Of a DNA stretch of 6,220 nucleotides, positions 1-6,220 are shown one piece after another. Numbering within the stretch: position 1 is the first letter of the stretch; every line of letters begins with the position of its first letter. Origin of the DNA: Desulfocapsa sp. (GTDB lineage Bacteria > Desulfobacterota > Desulfobulbia > Desulfobulbales > Desulfocapsaceae); contig JAOZLM010000086.1 in NCBI GenBank assembly GCA_029934815.1, positions 2,619 through 8,838 of the forward strand, written 5' to 3'. Made by a program: the position numbers and the translations under genes. The notes beneath the pieces are model-generated. The model was given only the letters and a program-made list of their open reading frames with translations. It had not been told where the DNA came from and ran no database searches.

Positions 1-1842
1 GACAGTTTACGAATAGGCTGGTTTCTGGTTCTTGTTGTGCCCACGTTTTTCCTCTGTGGTGCCGGATTTTCAAGCATTTTTTCCCTTGCTTCTCTGTTGA
101 TTGTCTGCGCCATTCACTTCAGTCGTGAGTCCATTTATTCCAATTACGATATTTTCTATTTTGCCAACCTGCTCACCATAATCTCTATCTTTCTTTATTT
201 TTATGAATACAGAAGTTCAGAAAACAGAAAACGCCTACAACTTTTAAACAGTCAACTGGAAGACAAAGTTCGCATACGAACCGAAGAACTGAAAAAAGCA
301 AATACGGATCTTCAACTTTTCTTCCATGCACTGGACACCTCGTTTGACTCCGTGGTTGTCACCAACATGGAAGGGCATATTTACTATATTAACAAGGCTG
401 CTTCCCAGTTATCCGGCTACACAAAAAAAGAAGCAGATAGCAAATCAATTGATATCTTTTGCGGCCACATGCACTTTGGTACCGGACAGCTTATCCCTTC
501 TTTAAAAGAAAACAACCATCAGGAAATTGAAATTGTTGCCAGAAGAAAAGACAACAGCATTTATCCGTCACTGGCAAGCATTACAACCATCTTTGACAAT
601 AACCATGCTCCGCTCGGAATCCTTTTTATATTCAAAGACCTGACAGAGATAAAAGAGGCCGAGAAGCAGCGAATCCAGCTTGAGAAAAAACTCTACCAGA
701 CCAAAAAAATGGAGGCCATGGGACATATGGCCAGTGCAGTGGCACATGATCTAAATAATATTTTGTCTGGTATTGTTACCTACCCGGATCTCATCCTGAA
801 CAAACTTCCGGCAGACAGCAGCCTTTGTGATTATGTACGGGACATTCGCTCATCAGGCAGAAAAGCTTCAGCCGTTGTGGCAGATCTTTTAACAATTGCA
901 CGAGGAGCTGCCAGTACCAGGGAAGAGTGTGATCTGAATGTTCTTGTAAGAAATTTCTTTCAAACTCCTGAAGGAAAGGAGTTACTGGATATTAACCCAA
1001 CTATCACCTACTCCATAGACGTAGCTGAAAATCTATCTCCTGCTCACTGCTCCGTAGCACACATCAGTAACTGTCTGACTAACCTTGTCACCAACGCCTT
1101 TGAAGCAATTGAGGCCGTTGGGCAAGTTGGCATTTCCACCCAAAATATTAGCCTTAAAAGGTGTACACATGAGCTTCCGCCTGGAGATTATGTCGTACTT
1201 TCTGTCAAAGATAGTGGTTCCGGCATTTCAGAGAAAGACCTGGCCCATATTTTTGAACCTTTTTACAGTAAAAAATTTATGGGACGTAGTGGATCAGGGC
1301 TTGGTCTTGCCATTGTCTGGAACACCATGGAAGACCATGATGGTAAAATAACAGTTGAAAGCTCAGCAGGCAGTACACGTTTTCAGCTCTTTTTTCCGGC
1401 AAGTATTCCAAGTAGTGTACAGCATAAAACCATTGATGGCTCCCTGAACAAAACTCCTGAAACCGGCAACGGTGAGACTATTCTCATTGTTGATGATGAA
1501 GAAATTCCACGCAGAATGACTAGCCATATTCTGACGTCCCTTAACTACAAAGTTCATACTCTGGAATCGGGTGAAGAAGCTGTATTATATATTCAAAAAA
1601 ACCGGGTGGACCTGGTGATTCTGGATATGCTTATGGAACCCGGCATAAATGGGTACGAAACCTACAGACAGATGCGGCAATTCCAGCCGAATCAGAAAGC
1701 CATCATTATCAGCGGCTATTCAAACAATCTGGATGTCGAAAAAACCCTGAGCCTTGGCGCATCATTTTTCCTACAAAAACCTTACGACCTCCGTGATATT
1801 GCAAGGGCAGTATCCAGGGCGCTCAATGACAGCAGTTTATAG
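1..1842 (+). CDS. Hybrid sensor histidine kinase (PAS-HisKA-HATPase-REC), 5'-truncated by window edge
   Basis: The reading frame is open from base 1, so the start lies upstream. A GTG at 37 is in frame but falls inside a membrane segment and has no ribosome binding site, so it is unlikely to be the start. Numbering from that GTG: hydrophobic segments at about 1-27 and 39-58; a coiled linker at 64-92 (LEDKVRIRTEELKKAN type); a PAS domain at about 93-205; HisKA with phospho-acceptor His237 in AVAHDLNN; HATPase at about 337-455 with N box (N349, N353), G1 (DSGSG, 392-396), F box (IFEPF) and G2 (GSGLGLAIV, 419-427); and a receiver at about 481-598 with acidic pair D486/D487, phospho-acceptor D530, S559 and K581. 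All catalytic residues are present, so kinase and receiver should both be active. By family knowledge, it autophosphorylates on His and passes phosphate to its own receiver. The sensed signal is unknown. No partner regulator or Hpt domain is visible, and clpB downstream appears to be separately promoted. Confidence 0.93.
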   Translation, partial: DSLRIGWFLVLVVPTFFLCGAGFSSIFSLASLLIVCAIHFSRESIYSNYDIFYFANLLTIISIFLYFYEYRSSENRKRLQLLNSQLEDKVRIRTEELKKANTDLQLFFHALDTSFDSVVVTNMEGHIYYINKAASQLSGYTKKEADSKSIDIFCGHMHFGTGQLIPSLKENNHQEIEIVARRKDNSIYPSLASITTIFDNNHAPLGILFIFKDLTEIKEAEKQRIQLEKKLYQTKKMEAMGHMASAVAHDLNNILSGIVTYPDLILNKLPADSSLCDYVRDIRSSGRKASAVVADLLTIARGAASTREECDLNVLVRNFFQTPEGKELLDINPTITYSIDVAENLSPAHCSVAHISNCLTNLVTNAFEAIEAVGQVGISTQNISLKRCTHELPPGDYVVLSVKDSGSGISEKDLAHIFEPFYSKKFMGRSGSGLGLAIVWNTMEDHDGKITVESSAGSTRFQLFFPASIPSSVQHKTIDGSLNKTPETGNGETILIVDDEEIPRRMTSHILTSLNYKVHTLESGEEAVLYIQKNRVDLVILDMLMEPGINGYETYRQMRQFQPNQKAIIISGYSNNLDVEKTLSLGASFFLQKPYDLRDIARAVSRALNDSSL

Positions 1843-1875
1843 ACAGACACTCCTTGCAAATTCCTTGCCACAAAC

Positions 1876-1904
1876 TTGACAACAGCCGCCACAATCCTTA
1901 TTTT
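1876..1904 (+). promoter_or_regulatory. Putative sigma70-type promoter of clpB
   Basis: A perfect -35 TTGACA (1876-1881) is followed by a 17-base spacer and a TATTTT -10 (1899-1904). Transcription would begin near 1911, giving an untranslated leader of about 86 bases before clpB. No CIRCE inverted repeat is present, and no good sigma32 -10 (CCCCATNT) lies at the right distance. Whether the gene is heat-induced from this promoter cannot be told from the sequence. A second AT-rich stretch at 1945-1954 could serve as a -10 but lacks a well-spaced -35. Confidence 0.5.
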
Positions 1905-1983
1905 CCTTAACAGATACGTAGTTAGACTGAAGATAACAGCTCGGTTTTATATATATTCCGGAAAAGAACACTGCCGGAAAAAC

Positions 1984-1991
1984 GGGAGGAG
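1984..1991 (+). promoter_or_regulatory. Strong ribosome binding site of clpB
   Basis: GGGAGGAG lies five bases before the ATG at 1997. It closely matches the anti-Shine-Dalgarno sequence and fixes the clpB start, which also matches the usual ClpB N-terminus. Confidence 0.85.
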
Positions 1992-1996
1992 AATTA

Positions 1997-4597
1997 ATGC
2001 AATTCGACAAATTAACGGTAAAATCACAAGAAGCGATAACCGCCGCCCAACAGTTGGCGGCCAATAATAATCATCAGGAAATTGGCGTTGCTCATCTGGT
2101 AAAAGCAATACTTGAACAACCAGAGGGCGTTGTTGTTCCGGTTTTACAAAAGGTGGGACTGGAACCGTCACGAGTACTCACAGAAATTAACAGGCTGATC
2201 GATGCAATCCCGCAAGTAAGTGGCAGCGGTGCCGGGCAGGCATATCTTTCAACCGAACTGAAACAGATTGTTGACAAATCTTTTGCCACAGCCAGCAAAA
2301 TGAAGGATGATTTTGTCAGCCAGGAACATCTGTTTTTAACCATCATTCAAGACAGAAAATCAGCCACCAGTAAAACGCTTAAGCAGCTTGGCATTGACGA
2401 AAAATCATTTTTGACAGCCCTGACCACCATTCGCGGCAGTCAGCGTGTAACCGACCAGTATCCTGAAGATAAATATCAGGCCCTTGAAAAGTATGCGAGA
2501 AACCTGACGGACGTTGCCAGACAGGGAAAACTCGACCCGGTAATCGGCAGAGATGAAGAAATCCGGCGTATTATTCAGGTACTCTCAAGACGTACAAAAA
2601 ACAATCCCATCCTTATTGGTGAGCCTGGCGTTGGTAAAACAGCAATTGCTGAAGGACTTGCCAGCCGGATTGTCAGTGGCGATATCCCGGCGACACTGGA
2701 AGGGAAACAGGTTCTATCTCTTGATCTTGGCGCCCTTATAGCTGGCGCAAAATACCGTGGTGAATTTGAAGACAGACTAAAAGCGGTACTCAAAGAAGTA
2801 GAAGAAAAAGCAGGAGAAATTATCCTCTTCATCGATGAGATACATACCCTTGTTGGAGCTGGGGCAACTGAAGGATCGATGGATGCATCAAATATGCTGA
2901 AACCAGCCCTTGCTCGAGGAGAACTGCATTGTGTTGGAGCCACCACCCTTGATGAATATCGTAAATACATTGAAAAGGATGCCGCCCTTGAAAGGAGGTT
3001 TCAGCCTGTCCTGGTGCAAGAACCCAGCGAAGAAGATACTATCGCCATCCTTCGTGGAATCAAAGAGAAGTATGAGGTACATCACGGAGTACGGATCAAG
3101 GACTCTGCAACGGTTGCTGCCGTAACGCTTTCAAGCCGTTATATTACTGATCGTTTTCTGCCGGACAAGGCAATCGATCTGATCGATGAAGCTGCGTCCA
3201 AGCTCCGTATCGAGATCGATTCCATGCCAACGGAGATCGACACGTTAGAACGGACAAAAATAAAACTGGAAATTGAAAAAGAAGCACTGAAAAAAGAAAA
3301 AGATCAGGCTTCCAAAGAACGACTCCATGAAATAAACGAAAAACTCGGTGAACTCAACGACGAGCTCACATCCCTGAAAGGACAGTGGACAATAGAGCAT
3401 GATGCCATCCAGGCAATTCGTAAAATAACCGAAGAAATGGACGAACTCGGCTCCGAAGCGCAAAAGGCTGAACGGGCAGGAGATTTACGAAGAGTAGCAG
3501 AAATCCGTTACGGAAAACTCGTTGAGCTACAGAAGGAAATGGATAAAGCCAACAGCAAACTGCATGGCATTCAGGAACACCAGCAGATGCTAAAAGAAGA
3601 AGTGGGCAGTGAAGATATTGCGGGTATTGTCGCCAGATGGACAGGAATCCCCGTCGACAGACTGCTTGAAGGTGAAAAAGACAAACTGGTTCATGCTGAA
3701 AAAGAATTATCCCAGCGGGTTATTGGCCAACAGGATGCCATCCGCTCTGTTTCCGATGCAGTAAGACGGGCACGTGCCGGATTGCAGGATCCTGATCGCC
3801 CACTTGGTTCATTTATATTTCTTGGCCCCACGGGTGTTGGGAAAACGGAGCTAGCCAGAAGCCTTGCTGATTTCCTTTTTGATTCTGAGCAGGCCATGAT
3901 CCGCATCGATATGTCAGAATTTATGGAAAAGCATTCCGTAGCAAGACTTATCGGAGCACCTCCGGGATATGTTGGATATGACGAAGGAGGCTATTTGACA
4001 GAAGCTGTTCGCAGACGTCCTTACGCAGTGATCCTGCTGGATGAAATCGAAAAAGCACACCCCGATGTATTTAACGTGCTCCTTCAGGTTCTTGATGACG
4101 GACGAATGACCGATGGCAAGGGAAGAACGGTTGACTTTAGGAACACCATAATGATTATGACCTCCAATCTTGGAAGCGATCTGATCATGAAGATGACTGA
4201 GCACGAAGAAAGTGAAGAATCCATTCGCAATCAGGTTGACGAACTCCTGCATCAGCATTTCAAACCGGAGTTTTTAAACCGGGTTGACGAAACCATCCTC
4301 TTCCATAGCCTTTCTAAAGAGGATATGTTCGGTATCATAGACATTCAGCTCAAACGCTTACAGGATCGACTGGAAGATAAAAAGATCCATCTCAACATCA
4401 GTGAAAGTGCTAAAACTTTCCTGGTGGACAGTGGTTACAACCCACTCTTTGGTGCACGACCGCTTAAACGTGCTATCCAGCGCCATCTGGAGAATCCTCT
4501 GGCCATGGAAATTCTGGAAGGACGGTTTCCTGAAGGGTGTACCATTGATGTGGACACAGACTCCGGAAAACTGACATTCAACGAGACAGCAGAATAA
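1997..4597 (+). CDS. clpB: ATP-dependent chaperone ClpB (Hsp100 disaggregase), complete
   Basis: ClpB is a cytoplasmic hexameric AAA+ machine that, with DnaK, DnaJ and GrpE, threads aggregated proteins through its pore. The 866-residue product is close to the usual length (E. coli 857). Order of domains: N domain of two Clp repeats (about 1-147); NBD1 with Walker A GEPGVGKT (208-215), Walker B D280/E281, pore-loop Tyr253 (KYRGEFE) and arginine fingers R333/R334; coiled-coil middle domain (about 410-535, rich in Glu and Lys); NBD2 with Walker A GPTGVGKT (610-617), pore-loop Tyr658 (GYVGYDEGG), Walker B D682/E683, sensor-1 N724 and sensor-2 GAR (819-821). The middle domain and the absence of an IGF/IGL ClpP-binding loop separate it from ClpA and ClpC. 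The E. coli-type internal GTG start is absent: Val151 is GTA. It has its own promoter and terminator, so it appears monocistronic. Confidence 0.98.
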   Translation: MQFDKLTVKSQEAITAAQQLAANNNHQEIGVAHLVKAILEQPEGVVVPVLQKVGLEPSRVLTEINRLIDAIPQVSGSGAGQAYLSTELKQIVDKSFATASKMKDDFVSQEHLFLTIIQDRKSATSKTLKQLGIDEKSFLTALTTIRGSQRVTDQYPEDKYQALEKYARNLTDVARQGKLDPVIGRDEEIRRIIQVLSRRTKNNPILIGEPGVGKTAIAEGLASRIVSGDIPATLEGKQVLSLDLGALIAGAKYRGEFEDRLKAVLKEVEEKAGEIILFIDEIHTLVGAGATEGSMDASNMLKPALARGELHCVGATTLDEYRKYIEKDAALERRFQPVLVQEPSEEDTIAILRGIKEKYEVHHGVRIKDSATVAAVTLSSRYITDRFLPDKAIDLIDEAASKLRIEIDSMPTEIDTLERTKIKLEIEKEALKKEKDQASKERLHEINEKLGELNDELTSLKGQWTIEHDAIQAIRKITEEMDELGSEAQKAERAGDLRRVAEIRYGKLVELQKEMDKANSKLHGIQEHQQMLKEEVGSEDIAGIVARWTGIPVDRLLEGEKDKLVHAEKELSQRVIGQQDAIRSVSDAVRRARAGLQDPDRPLGSFIFLGPTGVGKTELARSLADFLFDSEQAMIRIDMSEFMEKHSVARLIGAPPGYVGYDEGGYLTEAVRRRPYAVILLDEIEKAHPDVFNVLLQVLDDGRMTDGKGRTVDFRNTIMIMTSNLGSDLIMKMTEHEESEESIRNQVDELLHQHFKPEFLNRVDETILFHSLSKEDMFGIIDIQLKRLQDRLEDKKIHLNISESAKTFLVDSGYNPLFGARPLKRAIQRHLENPLAMEILEGRFPEGCTIDVDTDSGKLTFNETAE

Positions 4598-4619
4598 AAA
4601 TAGCTGATATCGTACATTC

Positions 4620-4663
4620 AAAGGGGAGAAAAACGAGCAATTGTTTTCTCCCCTTTATTTTTT
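4620..4663 (+). terminator. Rho-independent terminator of clpB
   Basis: A perfect 13-bp stem, AAAGGGGAGAAAA (4620-4632) with TTTTCTCCCCTTT (4644-4656), encloses an 11-base loop and runs into an A plus six T (4657-4663). It begins 22 bases after the clpB stop. The opposite strand has no matching U-tract, so it should work in the + direction only. Confidence 0.92.
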
Positions 4664-4727
4664 AGTCCGAATATGTTTGCATGTTCCTTCTATCATATAT
4701 CATCTTATTTATTAATCGGAGCGAATC

Positions 4728-5009
4728 ATGGCAAGCGATGTAAACGATATCACAATAACATACGAAGAAGACGGTCAACTTCTGGTAAAAGAGCTGGATA
4801 AAGAGATCCTCACCAAAGGTGCATGGGCCACCATCGTCTTCCGTTACCAGAACTGGAGCAAGGCCAAAAGTGAATTTGGCAAAGAGATGTTCACCATCAG
4901 ACGTTATCAGAAACGGGATGGCGAATATCTGCCTAAATCCAAGTTCAACATTTCAAGCATTGATCAGGCGAAAAAGGTAATCGCAACCCTCGAAAAGTGG
5001 GTTAATTAA
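4728..5009 (+). CDS. Small conserved-looking protein, possibly PC4/YdbC-like nucleic-acid-binding fold
   Basis: This 93-residue protein starts at an ATG six bases after a CGGAG ribosome binding site (4717-4721). It has no signal peptide or membrane segment and is rich in charged residues, so it is probably cytoplasmic. I do not recognise it with certainty. Its second half reads IRRY (57-60), GEY (65-67), P69, K72 and NIS (74-76), followed by a helix-like end (about 79-91). This resembles the PC4/Sub1 pattern IR-Y....GE..P..K.(G)IS followed by a helix. The KGAW segment at 30-33 recalls the KGW turn of bacterial YdbC proteins. PC4-like proteins bind single-stranded nucleic acid, but assignment here is inference from motif shape. 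The gene ends 16 bases before the exporter gene and is probably co-transcribed with it. No well-spaced promoter is obvious in the AT-rich gap upstream. Confidence 0.8.
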   Translation: MASDVNDITITYEEDGQLLVKELDKEILTKGAWATIVFRYQNWSKAKSEFGKEMFTIRRYQKRDGEYLPKSKFNISSIDQAKKVIATLEKWVN

Positions 5010-5025
5010 AAACAGGATTTAACGT

Positions 5026-5919
5026 ATGTACTTTCCGGTGGCAGACATTGAGTTATCTCCTTTTATTCCGCCACTGATCGCCTGTACAATTTCATTTTTC
5101 ACATCCATGGCCGGGGTGTCAGGAGCTTTTCTCCTGCTCCCCTTCCAGGTTTCTGTCCTTGGGTTTAACTCCCCCGCAGTAAGCAGCACTAACCACCTCT
5201 ATAATATAGTAGCCATCCCGTCCGGTATTTATCGTTTTATCAAAGAAGGACGGATGCTCTGGCCACTCACCTGGCTGGTTGTAATTGGCACTTTGCCGGG
5301 AGTTTTGGCAGGTGTGCTGATCAGAATTACATTCCTGCCATCACCTGAAGCTTTTAAAATGTTCGTTGGCTTTGTTCTACTCTATATAGGTGTGAAGCTT
5401 TGTCTGGATATCGTGAAACGAAAAGAGCCGACACCAAAAGAGACTGAAACAAAAAATACCGAATTTAGAATCAGCAAGACAAATCTCTCGCTGCACTCCC
5501 TGAAATTCACCTTCAATGACATTCAGTATAAGGTAAATACCTTCTCCATCATAAGTCTCAGCCTGATTGTCGGACTTATTGGCGGTATATACGGAATAGG
5601 AGGCGGGGCAATAATTGCACCTTTCTTCGTAACCATCTACAAATTACCGGTTCACACTGTAGCTGGTGCAAGCCTGATGGGAACATTTATAACTTCAGCC
5701 ACCGGTGTCATTTTTTTTCAGCTACTTTCCACATCCTCTTTTGCAAATACGGAAAATATTGCTCCGGATTATCGTCTGGGGTTACTCTTTGGAATTGGTG
5801 GCGCCGTCGGAATGTACCTTGGAGCCAGAGCACAAAGATTTTTTAAAGCGGAAATTATCAAAGCTATCCTCACTTTTGCACTTCTTTTCACTGCTTTCAA
5901 ATATATTTTCTTTAGCTAA
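5026..5919 (+). CDS. TauE/SafE-family membrane exporter
   Basis: This 297-residue, strongly hydrophobic protein belongs to the TauE/SafE family (Pfam PF01925), transporters linked in other bacteria to export of sulfite, sulfonates or related anions across the inner membrane. It shows the two-half family layout: a first repeat with SMAGVSGAFLLLPF (27-40) and SSTNHLYN (53-60), and a second with GGIYGIGGGAIIAPF (186-200) and AGASLMGT (213-220). About eight membrane stretches are seen (near 12-30, 33-46, 55-70, 79-101, 108-128, 172-205, 208-235, 250-295, some of which may split). A polar loop of about 40 residues (131-170) joins the halves. The start ATG follows AGGA (5014-5017) by eight bases. 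Substrate cannot be read from the sequence; sulfite or an organosulfur anion would suit a sulfur-metabolising host but is inference. No Rho-independent terminator follows. Confidence 0.92.
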   Translation: MYFPVADIELSPFIPPLIACTISFFTSMAGVSGAFLLLPFQVSVLGFNSPAVSSTNHLYNIVAIPSGIYRFIKEGRMLWPLTWLVVIGTLPGVLAGVLIRITFLPSPEAFKMFVGFVLLYIGVKLCLDIVKRKEPTPKETETKNTEFRISKTNLSLHSLKFTFNDIQYKVNTFSIISLSLIVGLIGGIYGIGGGAIIAPFFVTIYKLPVHTVAGASLMGTFITSATGVIFFQLLSTSSFANTENIAPDYRLGLLFGIGGAVGMYLGARAQRFFKAEIIKAILTFALLFTAFKYIFFS

Positions 5920-5984
5920 GACCGCAATAATATGTACTCTTCCAAAGAAGGGAAAACTTCTTCAAATAAAGATCACTTTTCCTG

Positions 5985-6013
5985 TTGACACCACCACTCA
6001 ATTTGAGTAATTT
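5985..6013 (+). promoter_or_regulatory. Upstream tandem promoter (P1) of putative rRNA operon
   Basis: TTGACA (5985-5990), a 17-base spacer and TAATTT (6008-6013) form a strong sigma70-type promoter. A GC-rich discriminator (GCCGCGGCC, 6014-6022) follows the -10, as is usual for stringently controlled stable-RNA promoters. It lies 65 bases after the exporter stop codon. Confidence 0.65.
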
Positions 6014-6021
6014 GCCGCGGC

Positions 6022-6039
6022 CTTGAAGGAAACTTCAGG
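6022..6039 (+). other. RNA hairpin with GAAA tetraloop in rRNA leader
   Basis: CTTGAAG (6022-6028) pairs with CTTCAGG (6033-6039), seven pairs including one G-U, around a GAAA loop (6029-6032). It lies just after the expected P1 start. It has no U-tract, so it is not a terminator. It may be a boxB-like or processing element; the role is inferred. Confidence 0.5.
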
Positions 6040-6088
6040 CAGGCGAAAATGACAATCGCAAAAAAGCAAACAATGAGTAATTTACTTG

Positions 6089-6117
6089 TTGACAGCTTTT
6101 AAGAAGTCGATTAGATT
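6089..6117 (+). promoter_or_regulatory. Downstream tandem promoter (P2) of putative rRNA operon
   Basis: TTGACA (6089-6094), a 17-base spacer and TAGATT (6112-6117) form a promoter whose upstream flank (6046-6086) is A/T-rich and UP-element-like. The discriminator TGCGCCT (6118-6124) is GC-rich and resembles the GCGCC discriminator of E. coli rrn P1 promoters, suggesting ppGpp-sensitive control. Its -35 lies 104 bases after that of P1, a spacing like that of tandem rrn promoters. Confidence 0.7.
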
Positions 6118-6128
6118 TGCGCCTCGTC

Positions 6129-6166
6129 GCAGGGTAACCTGCACAGCACGTTTTTAAAGTGTGCTG
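6129..6166 (+). other. Two leader hairpins (boxB-like) before boxA
   Basis: The first is GCAGG (6129-6133) with CCTGC (6138-6142) around GTAA, a GNRA-type tetraloop. The second is CAGCAC (6144-6149) with GTGCTG (6161-6166); the stem can extend inward by two G-U and two A-U pairs to leave a three-base loop. They lie between P2 and the boxA-like element, the position that boxB holds in E. coli rrn leaders. Confidence 0.6.
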
Positions 6167-6170
6167 CAAC

Positions 6171-6186
6171 GATCCTTGAAAACTGA
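6171..6186 (+). promoter_or_regulatory. boxA-like rRNA antitermination element
   Basis: GATCCTTGAAAACTGA closely resembles the TTCTTTGAAAACT boxA sequences that precede 16S rRNA genes in many bacteria. In known systems the NusB-NusE (S10) complex binds boxA RNA so that polymerase resists Rho during rRNA synthesis. The position after tandem promoters and hairpins fits this role. Confidence 0.7.
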
Positions 6187-6220
6187 ATAACAATATACAA
6201 AAGCAAACGGGCCCAACCGA

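Larger units (their letters stand above)
5920..6220 (+). promoter_or_regulatory. Leader region of a probable rRNA operon; 16S gene expected beyond window
   Basis: This 301-base stretch has no credible protein gene. In order it holds a weak 6-bp hairpin without a U-tract (5945-5962), promoter P1, a GAAA hairpin, an A-rich stretch, promoter P2, two hairpins, a boxA-like element and 34 further bases. No 16S 5'-end signature (AGAGTTTGATC) is reached, so the structural RNA would begin past 6220. Bases after about 6187 may form the 5' half of the 16S processing stem, but its partner would lie outside the window. Identification as an rrn leader is inferred from the combined signals; another stable-RNA operon is the main alternative. 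Confidence 0.68.

Noticed and set aside
1851..1868. TCCTTGC repeated twice 11 bases apart after the kinase gene.
   Set aside because: Seven-base repeats are too short to support as a site, and there is no associated structure or known regulator motif.
2575..2970. A 131-codon minus-strand frame inside clpB.
   Set aside because: It is antisense to the highly conserved NBD1 of ClpB, has Ser/Pro/Arg-rich shadow composition and no recognisable domain.
3914..4258. A 114-codon minus-strand frame inside clpB.
   Set aside because: It is antisense to the conserved NBD2 core and shows no family motif or convincing ribosome binding site.
4664..4716. Possible promoter for the small protein and exporter operon (TTGCAT at 4677 with CATCTT at 4701).
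   Set aside because: The region is A/T-rich and holds several -10-like strings, but no -35/-10 pair with good matches at 16-18 bases. A promoter is likely here, yet cannot be placed.
5945..5962. AAGAAG/CTTCTT hairpin as a terminator of the exporter gene.
   Set aside because: The stem is only six pairs, mostly A-U, and no U-tract follows.
5705..6010. A 101-codon + strand frame overlapping the end of the exporter gene.
   Set aside because: Most of it is an out-of-frame shadow of the TauE/SafE coding sequence, it has low-complexity Phe/Ser/Leu composition and its end runs through the P1 promoter.
6049..6102. A 17-codon reading frame with an AGG-rich stretch (6037-6043) upstream of its ATG.
   Set aside because: It lies between the two putative rRNA promoters and its 3' end overlaps the P2 -35 and spacer. 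Its length and composition are what chance gives, and there is no other support for translation.

Overview
The window looks like chromosomal DNA from a Gram-negative, Desulfobacterota-like bacterium, possibly a Desulfobulbales relative. This is inferred from protein style: the NtrC-type hybrid kinase with AHDLNN and MEPGINGYETY motifs, the ClpB sequence, and the TauE/SafE exporter. No database search was possible. All recognisable genes lie on the + strand.

Layout. (1) Positions 1-1842 hold the 3' part of a membrane-bound hybrid sensor histidine kinase, with PAS, HisKA, HATPase and receiver domains; its beginning lies upstream of the window. (2) A 154-bp gap carries a sigma70-like promoter and a strong ribosome binding site for clpB. 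(3) Positions 1997-4597 encode a complete ClpB disaggregase of 866 residues, followed by a clear Rho-independent terminator at 4620-4663. (4) Positions 4728-5919 hold a two-gene unit with a 16-bp gap: a 93-residue protein with a possible PC4-like nucleic-acid-binding fold, then a TauE/SafE-family anion exporter. (5) Positions 5920-6220 contain no convincing protein gene but are dense in signals: two tandem TTGACA-N17 promoters with GC-rich discriminators, two short hairpins with GNRA tetraloops, a longer hairpin, and a boxA-like antitermination element. This is the architecture of a ribosomal RNA operon leader, so a 16S rRNA gene probably starts just past the right edge.

The units appear functionally independent: signalling, protein quality control, a small putative transport operon, and the start of an rRNA operon. 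Most of the window is ordinary core genome. The parts that most deserve a second look are the rRNA leader and the small PC4-like protein next to the exporter. I found no CRISPR array, insertion sequence, tRNA gene or obvious novel multi-gene system.
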